Shown here: positions 1-8,352 of the stretch, in pieces
Layout: each line of letters begins with the position of its first letter
Position numbering within the stretch: position 1 is the stretch's first letter
From: Afipia sp.
GTDB lineage: Bacteria > Pseudomonadota > Alphaproteobacteria > Rhizobiales > Xanthobacteraceae
Assembly: GCA_016201045.1 (NCBI GenBank)
Contig: JACQDM010000002.1
Span: 620,001-684,000 of the forward strand
DNA length: 64,000 nucleotides
Direction of reading: 5' to 3'
Program-made: the position numbers and the translations under genes
Notes under the pieces: model-generated
Seen by the model: only the letters and a program-made list of their open reading frames with translations
Told to the model about the DNA's origin: nothing
The model's database searches: none

Positions 1-841
1 GGACATCGCCAACGATGTTGTGCTGGAAAACGGCGAAGTCGTCACGCGTTCGATGGCGATCGACGATGCGCGGGAATCCGGCGCGCGCGCATTGTTCGGC
101 GAGAAATACGGCGACGAAGTGCGCGTGGTGTCGATGGGAAGCAATGCGCGCGACGGTGCCGCGAGCAACGCGCTCGGCTGGTCGGTCGAACTGTGCGGCG
201 GCACCCATGTCAAGCGCACCGGCGACATTGGTTTGATTTCCGTGACCGGCGAAAGTGCTGTCGCATCCGGCGTGCGCCGCATTGAAGCGCTGACCGGCCA
301 CAACGCGCGGCACGCTGTGAATGCCACGTTGCAAACGGCGAAAACCGCTGCGGCAGAATTGAAAACGACCCTCGACGATTTGCCCGGCCGCATTTCGGCG
401 CTGGTCGAGGAACGCAAGAAACTCGAGCGCGAACTATCCGATGCGCGCAAGAAACTCGCGATGGGTGGCGGCGGCAGCAGCGCAGGCAGTGACGACGCAT
501 CCAACGTGATCGACATCGCCGGCACCAAGTTCATGCGGCTGCTTGTCAGCGGATTGCCGAACAACGATCTCAAGGCGCTGGTCGATGAAGGCAAGCAGAA
601 GCTGAAATCCGGCATCGTCGCGGTCGCCAACAACGCGCCCGACGGCAAGGGCGGTCTGGTAGTGGGCGTCACGTCGGATCTGACGTCGAAGTTCAACGCG
701 GTCGATCTTGTCAAGAAGGGTGCAGAAGCGCTGGGCGGCAAGGGCGGCGGCGGCCGGCCCGACATGGCGCAGGCGGGCGGGCCGGATGGCGACAAGGCGG
801 GCGCAGCACTTGAAGCGATCGAGAAGGCGCTCGCCGGCTAA
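1..841 (+). CDS. alaS: Alanine--tRNA ligase, C-terminal part (5' end outside window)
   Basis: This is the 3' part of alanyl-tRNA synthetase, which charges tRNA-Ala in the cytoplasm. The frame is open from base 2, so the catalytic domain lies upstream of the window. The visible part has the end of the editing domain with the zinc/editing motif CGGTH (near base 200) and the typical TGDIG and GVRRIEA segments. A charged coiled-coil linker ([19 protein letters not shown]) follows. The C-terminal DHHA1/C-Ala domain carries the glycine-rich [13 protein letters not shown] signature just before the stop. Length and motifs are normal for the family. The next genes run convergently on the other strand. 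Confidence 0.97.
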   Translation, partial: DIANDVVLENGEVVTRSMAIDDARESGARALFGEKYGDEVRVVSMGSNARDGAASNALGWSVELCGGTHVKRTGDIGLISVTGESAVASGVRRIEALTGHNARHAVNATLQTAKTAAAELKTTLDDLPGRISALVEERKKLERELSDARKKLAMGGGGSSAGSDDASNVIDIAGTKFMRLLVSGLPNNDLKALVDEGKQKLKSGIVAVANNAPDGKGGLVVGVTSDLTSKFNAVDLVKKGAEALGGKGGGGRPDMAQAGGPDGDKAGAALEAIEKALAG

Positions 842-847
842 CGGGCG

Positions 848-1276
848 CTATTTCTTTTTTAGAAACACGTAATCCGCCGAATACGGTACGTTCAAAAACG
901 CGCCGGGCTTGCCATGCAATTTATCGGGTTTTCCGCCGATTGTGTTGATCCGCTGCACGGCGGTCACATTGCTCAACACGCCGCTGCCGCATTTGGAAAC
1001 GACCTCGATCTTCAGCCACGGAATGTCGTCGGCCGTCGTTGCAGGTGCATTTGCAATCGCTTTGCCGACGATGGCGCTGCCGTCGTGGTGTTCCCAGTTC
1101 GGCCCGGCGTAATGGCGGCCGACTGTTTTGCCGTCCAACATCAGAGTCGCTGTCGGCTCGCGCAACACCCAGCCAGGTTCGCCGGACGCATCCGGCCTCC
1201 ATTCGTAAATCTGAGCACCTTCGGCGTGAAGCGTGAGAACAATGTCTTCACCGGACGCTGCAATCGCGTCCGGCAT
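848..1276 (-). CDS. DUF3455 domain protein without a signal peptide
   Basis: The 142-residue product matches the DUF3455 family in its core: HAEGAQIYEW near the N-terminus, HYAGPNWEHHDGSAIVGK in the middle, and the C-terminal GKPGAFLNVPYSADYVFLKK. The function of the family is unknown. Most members I know begin with a secretion signal of 20 or more residues before the PDAIA segment; here the only ATG in a sensible place begins directly at MPDAIA. The frame stays open upstream into icd, but that upstream part is a shadow of icd. The start lies 23 bases after the icd stop codon, so the gene is probably co-transcribed with icd. Either the signal was lost or the protein is cytoplasmic here. Confidence 0.75.
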   Translation of the reverse strand: MPDAIAASGEDIVLTLHAEGAQIYEWRPDASGEPGWVLREPTATLMLDGKTVGRHYAGPNWEHHDGSAIVGKAIANAPATTADDIPWLKIEVVSKCGSGVLSNVTAVQRINTIGGKPDKLHGKPGAFLNVPYSADYVFLKKK

Positions 1277-1299
1277 TTTCTGTTCCGGCGGTCGCCCGC

Positions 1300-2514
1300 T
1301 CAGGTCGCCATCGCCTTGGTGAGATTTTCTGCAACCTTGTCGAGGAAGCCGGTCGTGGACAACCACCTCTGGTCCGCGCCGACCAGCAGTGCGAGATCCT
1401 TGGTCATGTAACCTGCCTCGACTGTATCGACGCAAACTTTTTCGAGCGTCTTGGCGAATTTTGCGAGGTCCGCGTTGTTGTCGAGCTTGGCGCGATGGGC
1501 GAGGCCCTGCGTCCACGCGAAAATCGAGGCAATGGAGTTGGTTGAGGTCTCCTTGCCCTTCTGATGTTCGCGGTAGTGGCGCGTCACGGTGCCATGCGCG
1601 GCTTCTGCTTCGACGACCTTGCCGTCTGGTGTTAGCAGCACCGAGGTCATCAAACCGAGCGAGCCGTAACCCTGCGCGACAGTGTCGGACTGCACGTCGC
1701 CGTCGTAGTTCTTACAGGCCCATACGTAACCGCCGGACCACTTGAGCGCCGAGGCGACCATATCGTCGATCAGGCGATGCTCGTAGGTGAGGCCCTTCGC
1801 CTCAAAATCCTTCTTGAATTCCTTGTCGTAGATGTCTTGGAAGATGTCTTTGAAACGTCCGTCGTAGACTTTGAGGATCGTGTTCTTGGTCGACAGGTAA
1901 ACTGGATAGCCGCGCGACAAACCATAGTTCAGCGAGGCACGGGCGAAATCGCGGATCGAGCCGTCGAGATTGTACATCCCCATCGCGACGCCGGATTCCG
2001 GCGACTTGAACACTTCCTTTTCGATCACCGTGCCATCTTCGCCGACGAACTTCATCGTCAGCACGCCCTTGCCCGGAAATTTGAAATCGGTGGCGCGGTA
2101 CTGGTCGCCGTAGGCGTGACGGCCGATAATGATCGGCTTGGTCCAGCCGGGCACGAGTCGCGGCACGTTCTTGCAGATGATCGGCTCGCGGAAGATTACA
2201 CCGCCAAGGATATTGCGGATGGTGCCATTCGGCGATTTCCACATCTCCTTGAGGCCGAATTCCTTCACACGGGCTTCGTCCGGCGTGATGGTCGCGCATT
2301 TGACGCCGACGCCGTGCTTCTTGATCGCGTTGGCCGCGTCGATCGTGACCTGATCGTTGGTCTTGTCGCGGTACTCCATCCCGAGGTCGTAATATTCGAG
2401 CTTCACATCGAGGAATGGCAAAATGAGCTTGTCCTTGATGTACTGCCAGATGATGCGGGTCATCTCGTCGCCGTCGAGTTCGACGACCGGGTTTGCGACC
2501 TTGATTTTTGCCAT
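1300..2514 (-). CDS. icd: NADP-dependent isocitrate dehydrogenase
   Basis: The 404-residue protein is the homodimeric, eukaryote-like NADP isocitrate dehydrogenase common in alphaproteobacteria. It oxidises isocitrate to 2-oxoglutarate and CO2 in the TCA cycle. Recognition rests on the N-terminus [20 protein letters not shown], the segment [20 protein letters not shown], and the metal/substrate region [19 protein letters not shown]. The ATG at 2514 fits the family start exactly, and the length is full. It converges with alaS across the DUF3455 gene. Its promoter must lie in the 433-base gap to the divergent methyltransferase gene, which also holds the GANTC array. Confidence 0.97.
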   Translation of the reverse strand: MAKIKVANPVVELDGDEMTRIIWQYIKDKLILPFLDVKLEYYDLGMEYRDKTNDQVTIDAANAIKKHGVGVKCATITPDEARVKEFGLKEMWKSPNGTIRNILGGVIFREPIICKNVPRLVPGWTKPIIIGRHAYGDQYRATDFKFPGKGVLTMKFVGEDGTVIEKEVFKSPESGVAMGMYNLDGSIRDFARASLNYGLSRGYPVYLSTKNTILKVYDGRFKDIFQDIYDKEFKKDFEAKGLTYEHRLIDDMVASALKWSGGYVWACKNYDGDVQSDTVAQGYGSLGLMTSVLLTPDGKVVEAEAAHGTVTRHYREHQKGKETSTNSIASIFAWTQGLAHRAKLDNNADLAKFAKTLEKVCVDTVEAGYMTKDLALLVGADQRWLSTTGFLDKVAENLTKAMAT

Positions 2515-2725
2515 GAGGGATCGGGCCTTCTTCGGGGTGATGCCGGCAAGCGGATGGGATTGGGCGGGCTATAGCATCGCAACCGGGGCTGCGAAAGCCA
2601 GCCATAAGCAGCACGCCTGCGCGTTTTGAGCGCGGTGGGGAAATGAAAAATTCGCCGCGAACGACGAAATCCAAAGAGTTTCGTAACCTATTGATACTAT
2701 TATAGTTTTTAGGCTAGTAAAGGCG

Positions 2726-2923
2726 GATTCTGTAGCAATTTCCGTGACTTGAATCGGGTTCTTCAGAACTTGATTCAATCTCTTAAGCCGTTGAATCGAC
2801 TTCTTGAGAAGTTGATTCACATCCTTCACTGCCTGAATCAAAATCTTCGCGGCTTGAATCACCGTCTTCAGCGGTTGATTCAGGGCGCTGACTGGTTGAA
2901 TCAATGCGCTCGCGCGCCGATTC
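2726..2923. repeat. Phased array of GANTC sites, 21-bp period
   Basis: Nine GAATC or GATTC pentamers start at 2751, 2772, 2793, 2814, 2835, 2856, 2877, 2898 and 2919, exactly 21 bases apart, mostly within the heptamer TTGAWTC. A tenth lies at 2726, 25 bases before. The 14-base spacers are not conserved apart from a frequent CTT near their middle. GANTC is the recognition site of the alphaproteobacterial cell-cycle methyltransferase CcrM. The array fills most of the 433-base gap between the divergent icd and methyltransferase starts. The rest of the gap (2515-2725) shows nothing but AT-rich sequence near 2690-2720 that could hold promoters. A 21-bp period equals seven codons, so every frame reads as a pseudo-heptad. 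Confidence 0.9.
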
Positions 2924-2947
2924 AGAAAGCCAGCCCAAAGGCCGTCA

Positions 2948-4147
2948 ATGTCCGGAACGGACAAAACCAAAACGCAGAAAATCATCGAAGGCCCCGTGGT
3001 CGTCCTCGTCGAGCCGCAGCTTGGCGAGAACATCGGCATGTGCGCGCGCGCGATGGGCAATTTAGGGCTGACGCGGCTGCGCATCGTCAATCCGCGCGAC
3101 GGCTGGCCGAACATGGCCGCGCAGCGCGCCGCGGCCGGCGCGGACCATATTCTCGAGAAGGCCGAGTTGTTCGACACGGTCGAGGCCGCAGTCGCGGACT
3201 GCTCGCTCTTATTTGCGACAACCGCCCGTGCACACGATCAGGCCAAGCCGGTGGTTGGACCCGAAGAGGCCGCGCGTGAGATCGTCGCCGAAGTGGCGGC
3301 CAAGGGAACGGCCGCCATCATGTTCGGCCGCGAGCGTTACGGTCTTGAGAACGACGAGGTCGCACTCGCCAACCGCATCATCACGTTTCCGGTCAATCCG
3401 GCCTTTGCGTCTCTGAATCTGGCGCAAGCCGTTCTGCTGATGGGCTACGAATGGTTCAAGCATGCGACCGGCGCGGAATTGCCGTTCGCCATGCCGGAGC
3501 GATCCGAACGCGCCTCATCGCACCAGATGCAGACGTTCTTCGACAATCTGATCGCCGAGCTCGACAAGGTCGAATTTCTGCGCCCGCCGGAGAAGCGCGA
3601 CACGATGCTGGTCAACCTTCGCAACATTTTTTCGCGGATGGAGCCGACCAAGCAAGACATGCACACGTTGCACGGCGTAGTGATGGCGATTGCGGAAGGG
3701 CGCAAGGGTCCGGCGAAAGGCGGCGTGCTCGACAGTTCGGGAGCGGAGAGGTTGCGCGCGTTGCTTGCCGAGCACTCTCAAGCAAGATCGCCAAGCGAGA
3801 GCGGTACCGTGCGTGGCCTTGCGAAAATGCTGCGGCGAAATCCGACCGATGCGGAGCGGATGCTGTGGAATGCGCTGAAAACCGACAAGCGGTTTGCGGC
3901 GCAATTCAAGCGGCAGACGCCTGTCGGCAAGCACATCCCAGATTTCGTCTCGTTCCCGAAGCGCGTGGCGATCGAACTTGTCAATCCGGGCGAGGCCGAG
4001 ATCGTCGTCGGTGAAAGAGCGGCTCGTGCCGCATGGCTTTCTGAACGCGGTTATCGCGTTGTGGCGGTGAAGGTGGCCGATGTCCAAAGCGGGCTGGGCG
4101 CTGTGCTCGATTCGATTGCCGGTGCGACGGCCGAAGACGGCAAATAG
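2948..4147 (+). CDS. TrmJ-like tRNA/rRNA 2'-O-methyltransferase with C-terminal DUF559-like domain
   Basis: Residues 1-250 are a SPOUT-class RNA methyltransferase of the TrmH/TrmJ type. TrmJ methylates ribose 2'-OH at position 32 of tRNAs using S-adenosylmethionine. Motif 1 is VEPQLGENIGMCARAMGNLG (21-40), motif 2 FGRERYGLENDE (126-137), and the knot motif NPAFASLNLAQAV lies at 150-162. The protein then continues to 399 residues, whereas canonical TrmJ ends near 250. Residues 288-385 resemble DUF559, a Vsr-like nuclease fold: LRRNPTDAERMLW, FKRQTPVGKHIPDFV, and an R..WL.ERGYRVV tail. The usual ELDG acidic site reads IELVNPGEAE here, so nuclease activity is doubtful. The start follows the GANTC array by 24 bases. 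Confidence 0.85.
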   Translation: MSGTDKTKTQKIIEGPVVVLVEPQLGENIGMCARAMGNLGLTRLRIVNPRDGWPNMAAQRAAAGADHILEKAELFDTVEAAVADCSLLFATTARAHDQAKPVVGPEEAAREIVAEVAAKGTAAIMFGRERYGLENDEVALANRIITFPVNPAFASLNLAQAVLLMGYEWFKHATGAELPFAMPERSERASSHQMQTFFDNLIAELDKVEFLRPPEKRDTMLVNLRNIFSRMEPTKQDMHTLHGVVMAIAEGRKGPAKGGVLDSSGAERLRALLAEHSQARSPSESGTVRGLAKMLRRNPTDAERMLWNALKTDKRFAAQFKRQTPVGKHIPDFVSFPKRVAIELVNPGEAEIVVGERAARAAWLSERGYRVVAVKVADVQSGLGAVLDSIAGATAEDGK

Positions 4148-4242
4148 TTCCAAACCGTTTTCAAAATATAGCTGGAACAAAAGTTCCGTTTGATTCTTGT
4201 CCCGGCATTGGCGGCGCACCCACCAGGACAGGAGAATTCAAG

Positions 4243-4407
4243 ATGTCTCTCGGTACCATTATTCTGATTATTTTGATTATCGCGCTGCTGGGCGGTTTTA
4301 GCGGCATCGGCGGCGGACGGTTCTACGGCACCGGCCATTACGGTGGCGGCGGCCTCGGCTTGGTCATTGTTATTCTGCTGATCCTGCTTCTGCTCGGAAA
4401 GCTCTGA
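4243..4407 (+). CDS. DUF3309-family small membrane protein
   Basis: A 54-residue protein begins MSLGTIILIILIIALLGG, has a Gly/Tyr/His-rich centre, and ends VIVILLILLLLGKL. This is the layout of DUF3309 proteins: two hydrophobic segments around a glycine-rich turn. No function is known. The ATG has a purine-rich ribosome binding site (AGGACAGGAG, 4225-4234) at slightly long spacing. It is followed 45 bases later by another small membrane-protein gene in the same direction. Confidence 0.8.
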   Translation: MSLGTIILIILIIALLGGFSGIGGGRFYGTGHYGGGGLGLVIVILLILLLLGKL

Positions 4408-4452
4408 GCGGGACGCGACTGGCACTTCAACTCTGGAATGGAGGGTTCATCC

Positions 4453-4665
4453 ATGCGTGAATTTCTGGGAATCATCCTTGGCGTCCTGCTGACGGTCGCT
4501 GTGGTTTACGTGCACGATTCGATGGCGACATCGACGGTTGCGAGCGGTTCAACCGCAAGTACGTCGCGCCAGATAGTAAATTGGGATGTTGCGAGCGCGG
4601 AGTGGGGCGAGGTGAAAAACAACGTTCGCACCACCTGGCTCAAGCTCAAAGCGAGTAACAGCTAG
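4453..4665 (+). CDS. Small hypothetical single-pass membrane protein
   Basis: The predicted 70-residue protein starts MREFLGIILGVLLTVAVVYV, an N-terminal membrane segment or signal anchor. A Ser/Thr-rich stretch and a soluble tail with several Trp residues follow. I recognise no family. The start at 4453 is preferred to the in-frame ATG at 4438 because GGAATGGAGGG (4435-4445) is a good ribosome binding site for 4453. It lies directly downstream of the DUF3309 gene and is probably transcribed with it. Confidence 0.6.
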   Translation: MREFLGIILGVLLTVAVVYVHDSMATSTVASGSTASTSRQIVNWDVASAEWGEVKNNVRTTWLKLKASNS

Positions 4666-4876
4666 CCTCGCCGTCCGAATTGCGAATGCCACGCGGGCCG
4701 TTGAATCGGCACGCTTGGCTTTTGCTTATGTGACAATTGTTGGCATTGGCCCGTGAAGTTCCACAGGTGAGTTAACGCACCTTGAAAGAGCAATCGCATT
4801 TTCTCATTCGCGCCTTTGCAAATTCGCAATGCGCGGCCGCTATCGCTGCGCAATGAATGCAATGCAGGGAAATCGC

Positions 4877-5284
4877 ATGAAAAATCGAATGATGTTTGCG
4901 GCTTGCGTGAGCGCGCTCACGATGGCTTCGGCGTCCGCTCAGTCGCCCGTGGTACAGCCGCTCGCCGCGCGCGTGGCGTCGGAGTTCAGTTCGCAGCAGC
5001 AGCGGCAGGAAGGTTTCGTGCGGGTGTCGAGCAACATCAGCTATTTCGTGCCGGGCCCGACGGATGACGGCGAGGCGGCGCAGAAATTGCGCGACCGTGC
5101 ACGCCGGCAGATCTATGAGACAGCCGCGCGGGAATGCGGCGTGCTGATGGAGACGCTGGCAGCGACTTGCCGGATGGAAAACATCAACAGCAATCTGAAC
5201 GTGAGCCGACCTTACGGAAATTCCGGACAGCAGGAAGGCTTCACCATCAACGGATCGATGACCTATCAGATCACGCTGAAATAG
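4877..5284 (+). CDS. Secreted hypothetical protein
   Basis: The 135-residue product has a signal peptide (residues 1 to about 21, cleavage near SASA-QS). The mature part is probably periplasmic, with a Gln-rich start, an RDRARRQIYETAARECGVLMETL helix-like segment containing one Cys, and a second Cys in TCRMENINSNLNV. It ends with a beta-like GFTINGSMTYQITLK. I recognise no named family. The start at 4877 is preferred to upstream in-frame codons because of the signal peptide and the CAGGGA site at 4865-4870. It converges with the ATPase inhibitor gene 12 bases downstream. Confidence 0.65.
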   Translation: MKNRMMFAACVSALTMASASAQSPVVQPLAARVASEFSSQQQRQEGFVRVSSNISYFVPGPTDDGEAAQKLRDRARRQIYETAARECGVLMETLAATCRMENINSNLNVSRPYGNSGQQEGFTINGSMTYQITLK

Positions 5285-5296
5285 GGCTGCTGGCTT

Positions 5297-5614
5297 CTAC
5301 TGTCCGGCCTTGATCTGCATCGCGGCGGTTGCGGCAAGTTCGTCCATCTTCTTGCGGATATCCAGTTCGCTGACACCCTTGCCGGCGAGGTCCTTGGCGA
5401 CTTTACGCAGCACGTCGCCATCTCCGGCTTCCTCGAAGTCGGCGGCGACGACTTCTTTGGCGTAGGCAGTTGCGTCATCGCCGATCTTGCCGAGCTTTTC
5501 GGCCGCCCATAGGCCCAACAATTTGTTGCGGCGGGCCTCCGCCTTGAACTTCTGCTCCTCGTCGAGGGCAAACTTCTTCTCGAAGCCCTCCTCGCGCTTG
5601 TCGAAAGTCGTCAT
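5297..5614 (-). CDS. F1-ATPase inhibitor subunit zeta (DUF1476)
   Basis: The 105-residue protein begins MTTFDKREEGFEKKFALDEE, the inhibitory N-terminus of the alphaproteobacterial zeta subunit (DUF1476). It is almost wholly alpha-helical and charged. In Paracoccus denitrificans and relatives zeta inserts into F1F0-ATP synthase and blocks ATP hydrolysis. The start at 5614 is chosen because the family begins at MTTFDKRE; the frame extends 16 codons further upstream without family similarity. The gene is divergent from purC across a 260-base gap. Confidence 0.92.
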   Translation of the reverse strand: MTTFDKREEGFEKKFALDEEQKFKAEARRNKLLGLWAAEKLGKIGDDATAYAKEVVAADFEEAGDGDVLRKVAKDLAGKGVSELDIRKKMDELAATAAMQIKAGQ

Positions 5615-5874
5615 ATATCTGATCCGTCTCGCAAATCCGCCATGCCGGAAACCGGCTCGCATGGCCTCTGGGTACAGGTTCCGCGCCTAACAAGGCAGAT
5701 GGCTTTAGGTCGCAGCAAGGGCCCGAAACAAGGCGGTAAAACGAGGTTCGCCGCGTTGTATCGAGGGGGTCAATCGGTTAGGTTGCCGATGAGTCCGGTT
5801 CGCGGTTTGTTTCACGTTTCCGGGCTTCGTGGCAGCTCCGCCGCGGGTCGCGTAATCATCCGGAGCACCCCATC

Positions 5875-6672
5875 ATGGACTTCAACAAGACACGGTACAT
5901 CCCAATGAGCCGTCGGCGTCGCATTTACGAAGGCAAGGCCAAGACCCTTTACGAGGGACCGGAGCCCGGCACCCTGATCCAGCACTTCAAGGACGACGCC
6001 ACCGCGTTCAACGCCAAGAAACATCAGATCATCGAGGGCAAGGGCGTCCTCAACAACCGTATTTCCGAATACGTGTTTCAGCATCTGAACGACATCGGCG
6101 TGCCGACGCATTTCATCAAGCGGCTCAACATGCGTGAGCAGTTGATCCGCGAAGTGGAAATCGTTCCGCTCGAAGTTGTGGTGCGCAACGTCGCCGCCGG
6201 TTCGTTGTCGCAGCGCCTGGGCATCGAGGAAGGCACGCAACTGCCGCGCTCAATCATCGAGTTTTACTACAAAAACGACCAGCTCGGCGATCCGATGGTG
6301 TCCGAAGAGCACATCACCGCGTTCGGCTGGGCGACGCCGCAGGAAATCGACGACATGATGGCGCTGGCCATTCGCGTCAACGACTTCCTCACTGGACTGT
6401 TTCTGGGCATCGGCATTCGTCTCGTCGACTTCAAAATGGAATGCGGACGTTTGTTCGAGAACGAAATGATGCGCATCATCGTCGCCGATGAAATCTCGCC
6501 GGATAGCTGCCGCTTGTGGGACATCAAGTCGAACGAGAAGCTCGACAAGGACCGCTTCCGCCGCGATCTCGGCGGCTTGCTTGAGGCTTACACCGAAGTC
6601 GCCAAGCGTCTCGGCATCCTCATTGAAAACGAGCGTCCGGCGGGCACCGGCCCGGTATTGGTCAAAAGCTGA
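5875..6672 (+). CDS. purC: Phosphoribosylaminoimidazole-succinocarboxamide synthase
   Basis: SAICAR synthetase joins aspartate to CAIR with ATP in purine synthesis. The protein has [15 protein letters not shown] at the N-terminus, [22 protein letters not shown] (acidic catalytic region) and [12 protein letters not shown]. Length is 265 residues from the ATG at 5875, which has GGAG nine bases upstream. Many homologues start at the internal [13 protein letters not shown], position 5905, which lacks a clear ribosome binding site, so 5905 cannot be excluded. The stop overlaps the purS start by one base (TGATG), the head of a purCSQ operon. Confidence 0.97.
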   Translation: MDFNKTRYIPMSRRRRIYEGKAKTLYEGPEPGTLIQHFKDDATAFNAKKHQIIEGKGVLNNRISEYVFQHLNDIGVPTHFIKRLNMREQLIREVEIVPLEVVVRNVAAGSLSQRLGIEEGTQLPRSIIEFYYKNDQLGDPMVSEEHITAFGWATPQEIDDMMALAIRVNDFLTGLFLGIGIRLVDFKMECGRLFENEMMRIIVADEISPDSCRLWDIKSNEKLDKDRFRRDLGGLLEAYTEVAKRLGILIENERPAGTGPVLVKS

Positions 6673-6914
6673 TGAAGGCGCGCGTTACCGTTACGCTGAA
6701 GAACGGCATCCTCGATCCGCAGGGTAAGGCCATCGAGGGCGCGCTGAAATCGCTCGGCGTCGATGGTGTGGCGTCCGTGCGGCAGGGCAAGGTGTTCGAC
6801 ATCGAGTTGTCGGCCACCGACAAGACGAAGGCCGAAGCCGCGCTGAAAGCCGCCGCCGACAAACTCTTAGCGAATACCGTGATCGAGAACTATCGCGTCG
6901 AGGTAATCGGCTAG
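6672..6914 (+). CDS. purS: Phosphoribosylformylglycinamidine synthase subunit PurS
   Basis: The 80-residue PurS is the small structural subunit of the three-part FGAM synthase (PurS, PurQ, PurL). It bridges the ammonia-producing PurQ and the synthetase PurL. It shows the usual [20 protein letters not shown] start and the [13 protein letters not shown] end. It overlaps the purC stop by one base and leaves one base before the purQ ATG, so translation of the three genes is probably coupled. Confidence 0.96.
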   Translation: MKARVTVTLKNGILDPQGKAIEGALKSLGVDGVASVRQGKVFDIELSATDKTKAEAALKAAADKLLANTVIENYRVEVIG

Positions 6915-6915
6915 G

Positions 6916-7617
6916 ATGAAATCCGCCGTTCTCGTTTTCCCCGGCATCAATCGCGAACGCGACATGGCGCGCGCTTTGAAACTTATCTCCGGCGTCGCGC
7001 CCGCGATGGTGTGGCACGCGGAGACCTCGCTGCCGAAGGGCACTGACCTCGTCGTCGTGCCGGGCGGCTTTTCCTACGGCGACTATCTGCGATGTGGCGC
7101 GATTGCCGCTCGCGCTCCGGTGATGGACGCGGTCCGCAAGCACGCAGCCAATGGCGGTCTTGTCCTCGGCGTCTGCAACGGCTTTCAGATCCTTTGCGAG
7201 TCGGGACTGTTGCCCGGCGTGCTGATGCGAAACGCACAACTGAAATTCATCTGCCGTGACGTGCATCTGCGCATCGAGCGTTCGGATTCGCCGTTCACGC
7301 GCGGTTACAATGCGGGGCAGGTAATCCGCGTGCCGGTCGCGCACGGCGAGGGCAACTACGCCGCCGATGAAGAAACGCTCAGGCGTCTCGAAGGCGACGG
7401 CCGCGTGCTGTATCGCTATTGCTCGCCGACGGGTGAAGTCGCCGACACCCACAACATCAATGGTGCTGCAGCTTCCATCGCGGGCATCGTCAGCGACAAG
7501 GGCAATGTGCTCGGCATGATGCCGCACCCGGAAAACCATGTCGAAGACATCATGGGCTGCACGGACGGCCGCGGATTGTTCGCGGGACTGGTCGCACATC
7601 TGAAACAGGCGGCCTGA
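6916..7617 (+). CDS. purQ: Phosphoribosylformylglycinamidine synthase subunit PurQ
   Basis: The 233-residue glutaminase subunit of FGAM synthase supplies ammonia from glutamine. The class I amidotransferase nucleophile is Cys87 in [11 protein letters not shown], the oxyanion region is [13 protein letters not shown] (49-61), and the His/Glu of the triad are in MMPHPENH near the C-terminus. It follows purS with a one-base gap. purL is not adjacent: about 1.9 kb with two secreted paralogues and a thioesterase lies between. Confidence 0.97.
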   Translation: MKSAVLVFPGINRERDMARALKLISGVAPAMVWHAETSLPKGTDLVVVPGGFSYGDYLRCGAIAARAPVMDAVRKHAANGGLVLGVCNGFQILCESGLLPGVLMRNAQLKFICRDVHLRIERSDSPFTRGYNAGQVIRVPVAHGEGNYAADEETLRRLEGDGRVLYRYCSPTGEVADTHNINGAAASIAGIVSDKGNVLGMMPHPENHVEDIMGCTDGRGLFAGLVAHLKQAA

Positions 7618-7683
7618 GCCCAAAGCAAAAGAAGAATTCAAATCGCGGTCCGTGCGCTGTCCAATGAAGCGTGAGGTGAAACG

Positions 7684-8214
7684 ATGATGAAATTCTGCGC
7701 TGGATTGCTGCTTGCTGCGGCTGGTTTACTCGGCAGCCCCGTCTTGGCGCAAAATGCGCCGAAACAACTCTACAACAAGACCGTCGTCATTCATTGGAAC
7801 GAGTCGCTGCAACAACGGCGCCCGCCCGATACCAGAATTTTCAACGCCCAAGTGACCGCCGTTCGCACGGCCTATGTCAGCAACGCTGGCCGTGTGTTCA
7901 TCCGGGCGTCGCGCTCGAACAAGTCGGGCGGACGCAAGGATGAAACGGCGCCGGATTCGCGGGCCGCCGGCACGCTCGTATTTCAGGGCAACATGATGGT
8001 GGGAACATCCGCGTTCGAAGGCGGCGCGCGGCAAACCCGCATCACCTTTGACCCATCGTTCAACAGTTGCACGGCGAGCGTGGTGTACGGCAAATCCGGC
8101 GATGGGCCGATCCGCTGGAAAAGCTGGGACGGCAACACCTACGAAACCTTGGAGGCCAACATCAGTGCCGTGTCGTGTTCGATCCGCGACGGCAATGCTT
8201 TTGCAGAGCAATAG
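7684..8214 (+). CDS. Secreted protein, first of two tandem paralogues
   Basis: The 176-residue protein has a signal peptide (hydrophobic to about residue 21, ending VLAQ). Its mature part is probably periplasmic. It is clearly related to the next gene: both have NKTV.I, a GR.F.......NK stretch, FQGN/D, GGARQ, TFDPSF.SCTA, and end SCS....GNAFA.. with four conserved Cys that may form two disulphides. No named domain is recognised. An ATG follows at 7687 as well; GAGGTG near 7671 serves either. It lies 66 bases behind purQ but looks unrelated to purine synthesis. Confidence 0.75.
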   Translation: MMKFCAGLLLAAAGLLGSPVLAQNAPKQLYNKTVVIHWNESLQQRRPPDTRIFNAQVTAVRTAYVSNAGRVFIRASRSNKSGGRKDETAPDSRAAGTLVFQGNMMVGTSAFEGGARQTRITFDPSFNSCTASVVYGKSGDGPIRWKSWDGNTYETLEANISAVSCSIRDGNAFAEQ

Positions 8215-8352
8215 CTCACAAGCTCGTTATTTGCCTCGATTTGGCGTAGACGTGAACTTTGTCCGATCTCGGCGCGACCAAGCGCGAACGCGGCACGTCC
8301 AATTTTTCGCCGGTAATTCTACTTGTCGTTATTTGAAAATAGGGGGAACGCA

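Noticed and set aside
2726-2923. CRISPR array
   Set aside because: The conserved unit is only about seven bases and the period is 21; no cas genes are near.
2749-3279. Plus-strand frame with a leucine-rich heptad pattern over the GANTC array, and a similar minus-strand frame at 2569-3177
   Set aside because: A 21-bp repeat gives a 7-residue period in any frame. Both frames run on as shadows of the methyltransferase gene, have no ribosome site and match no family.
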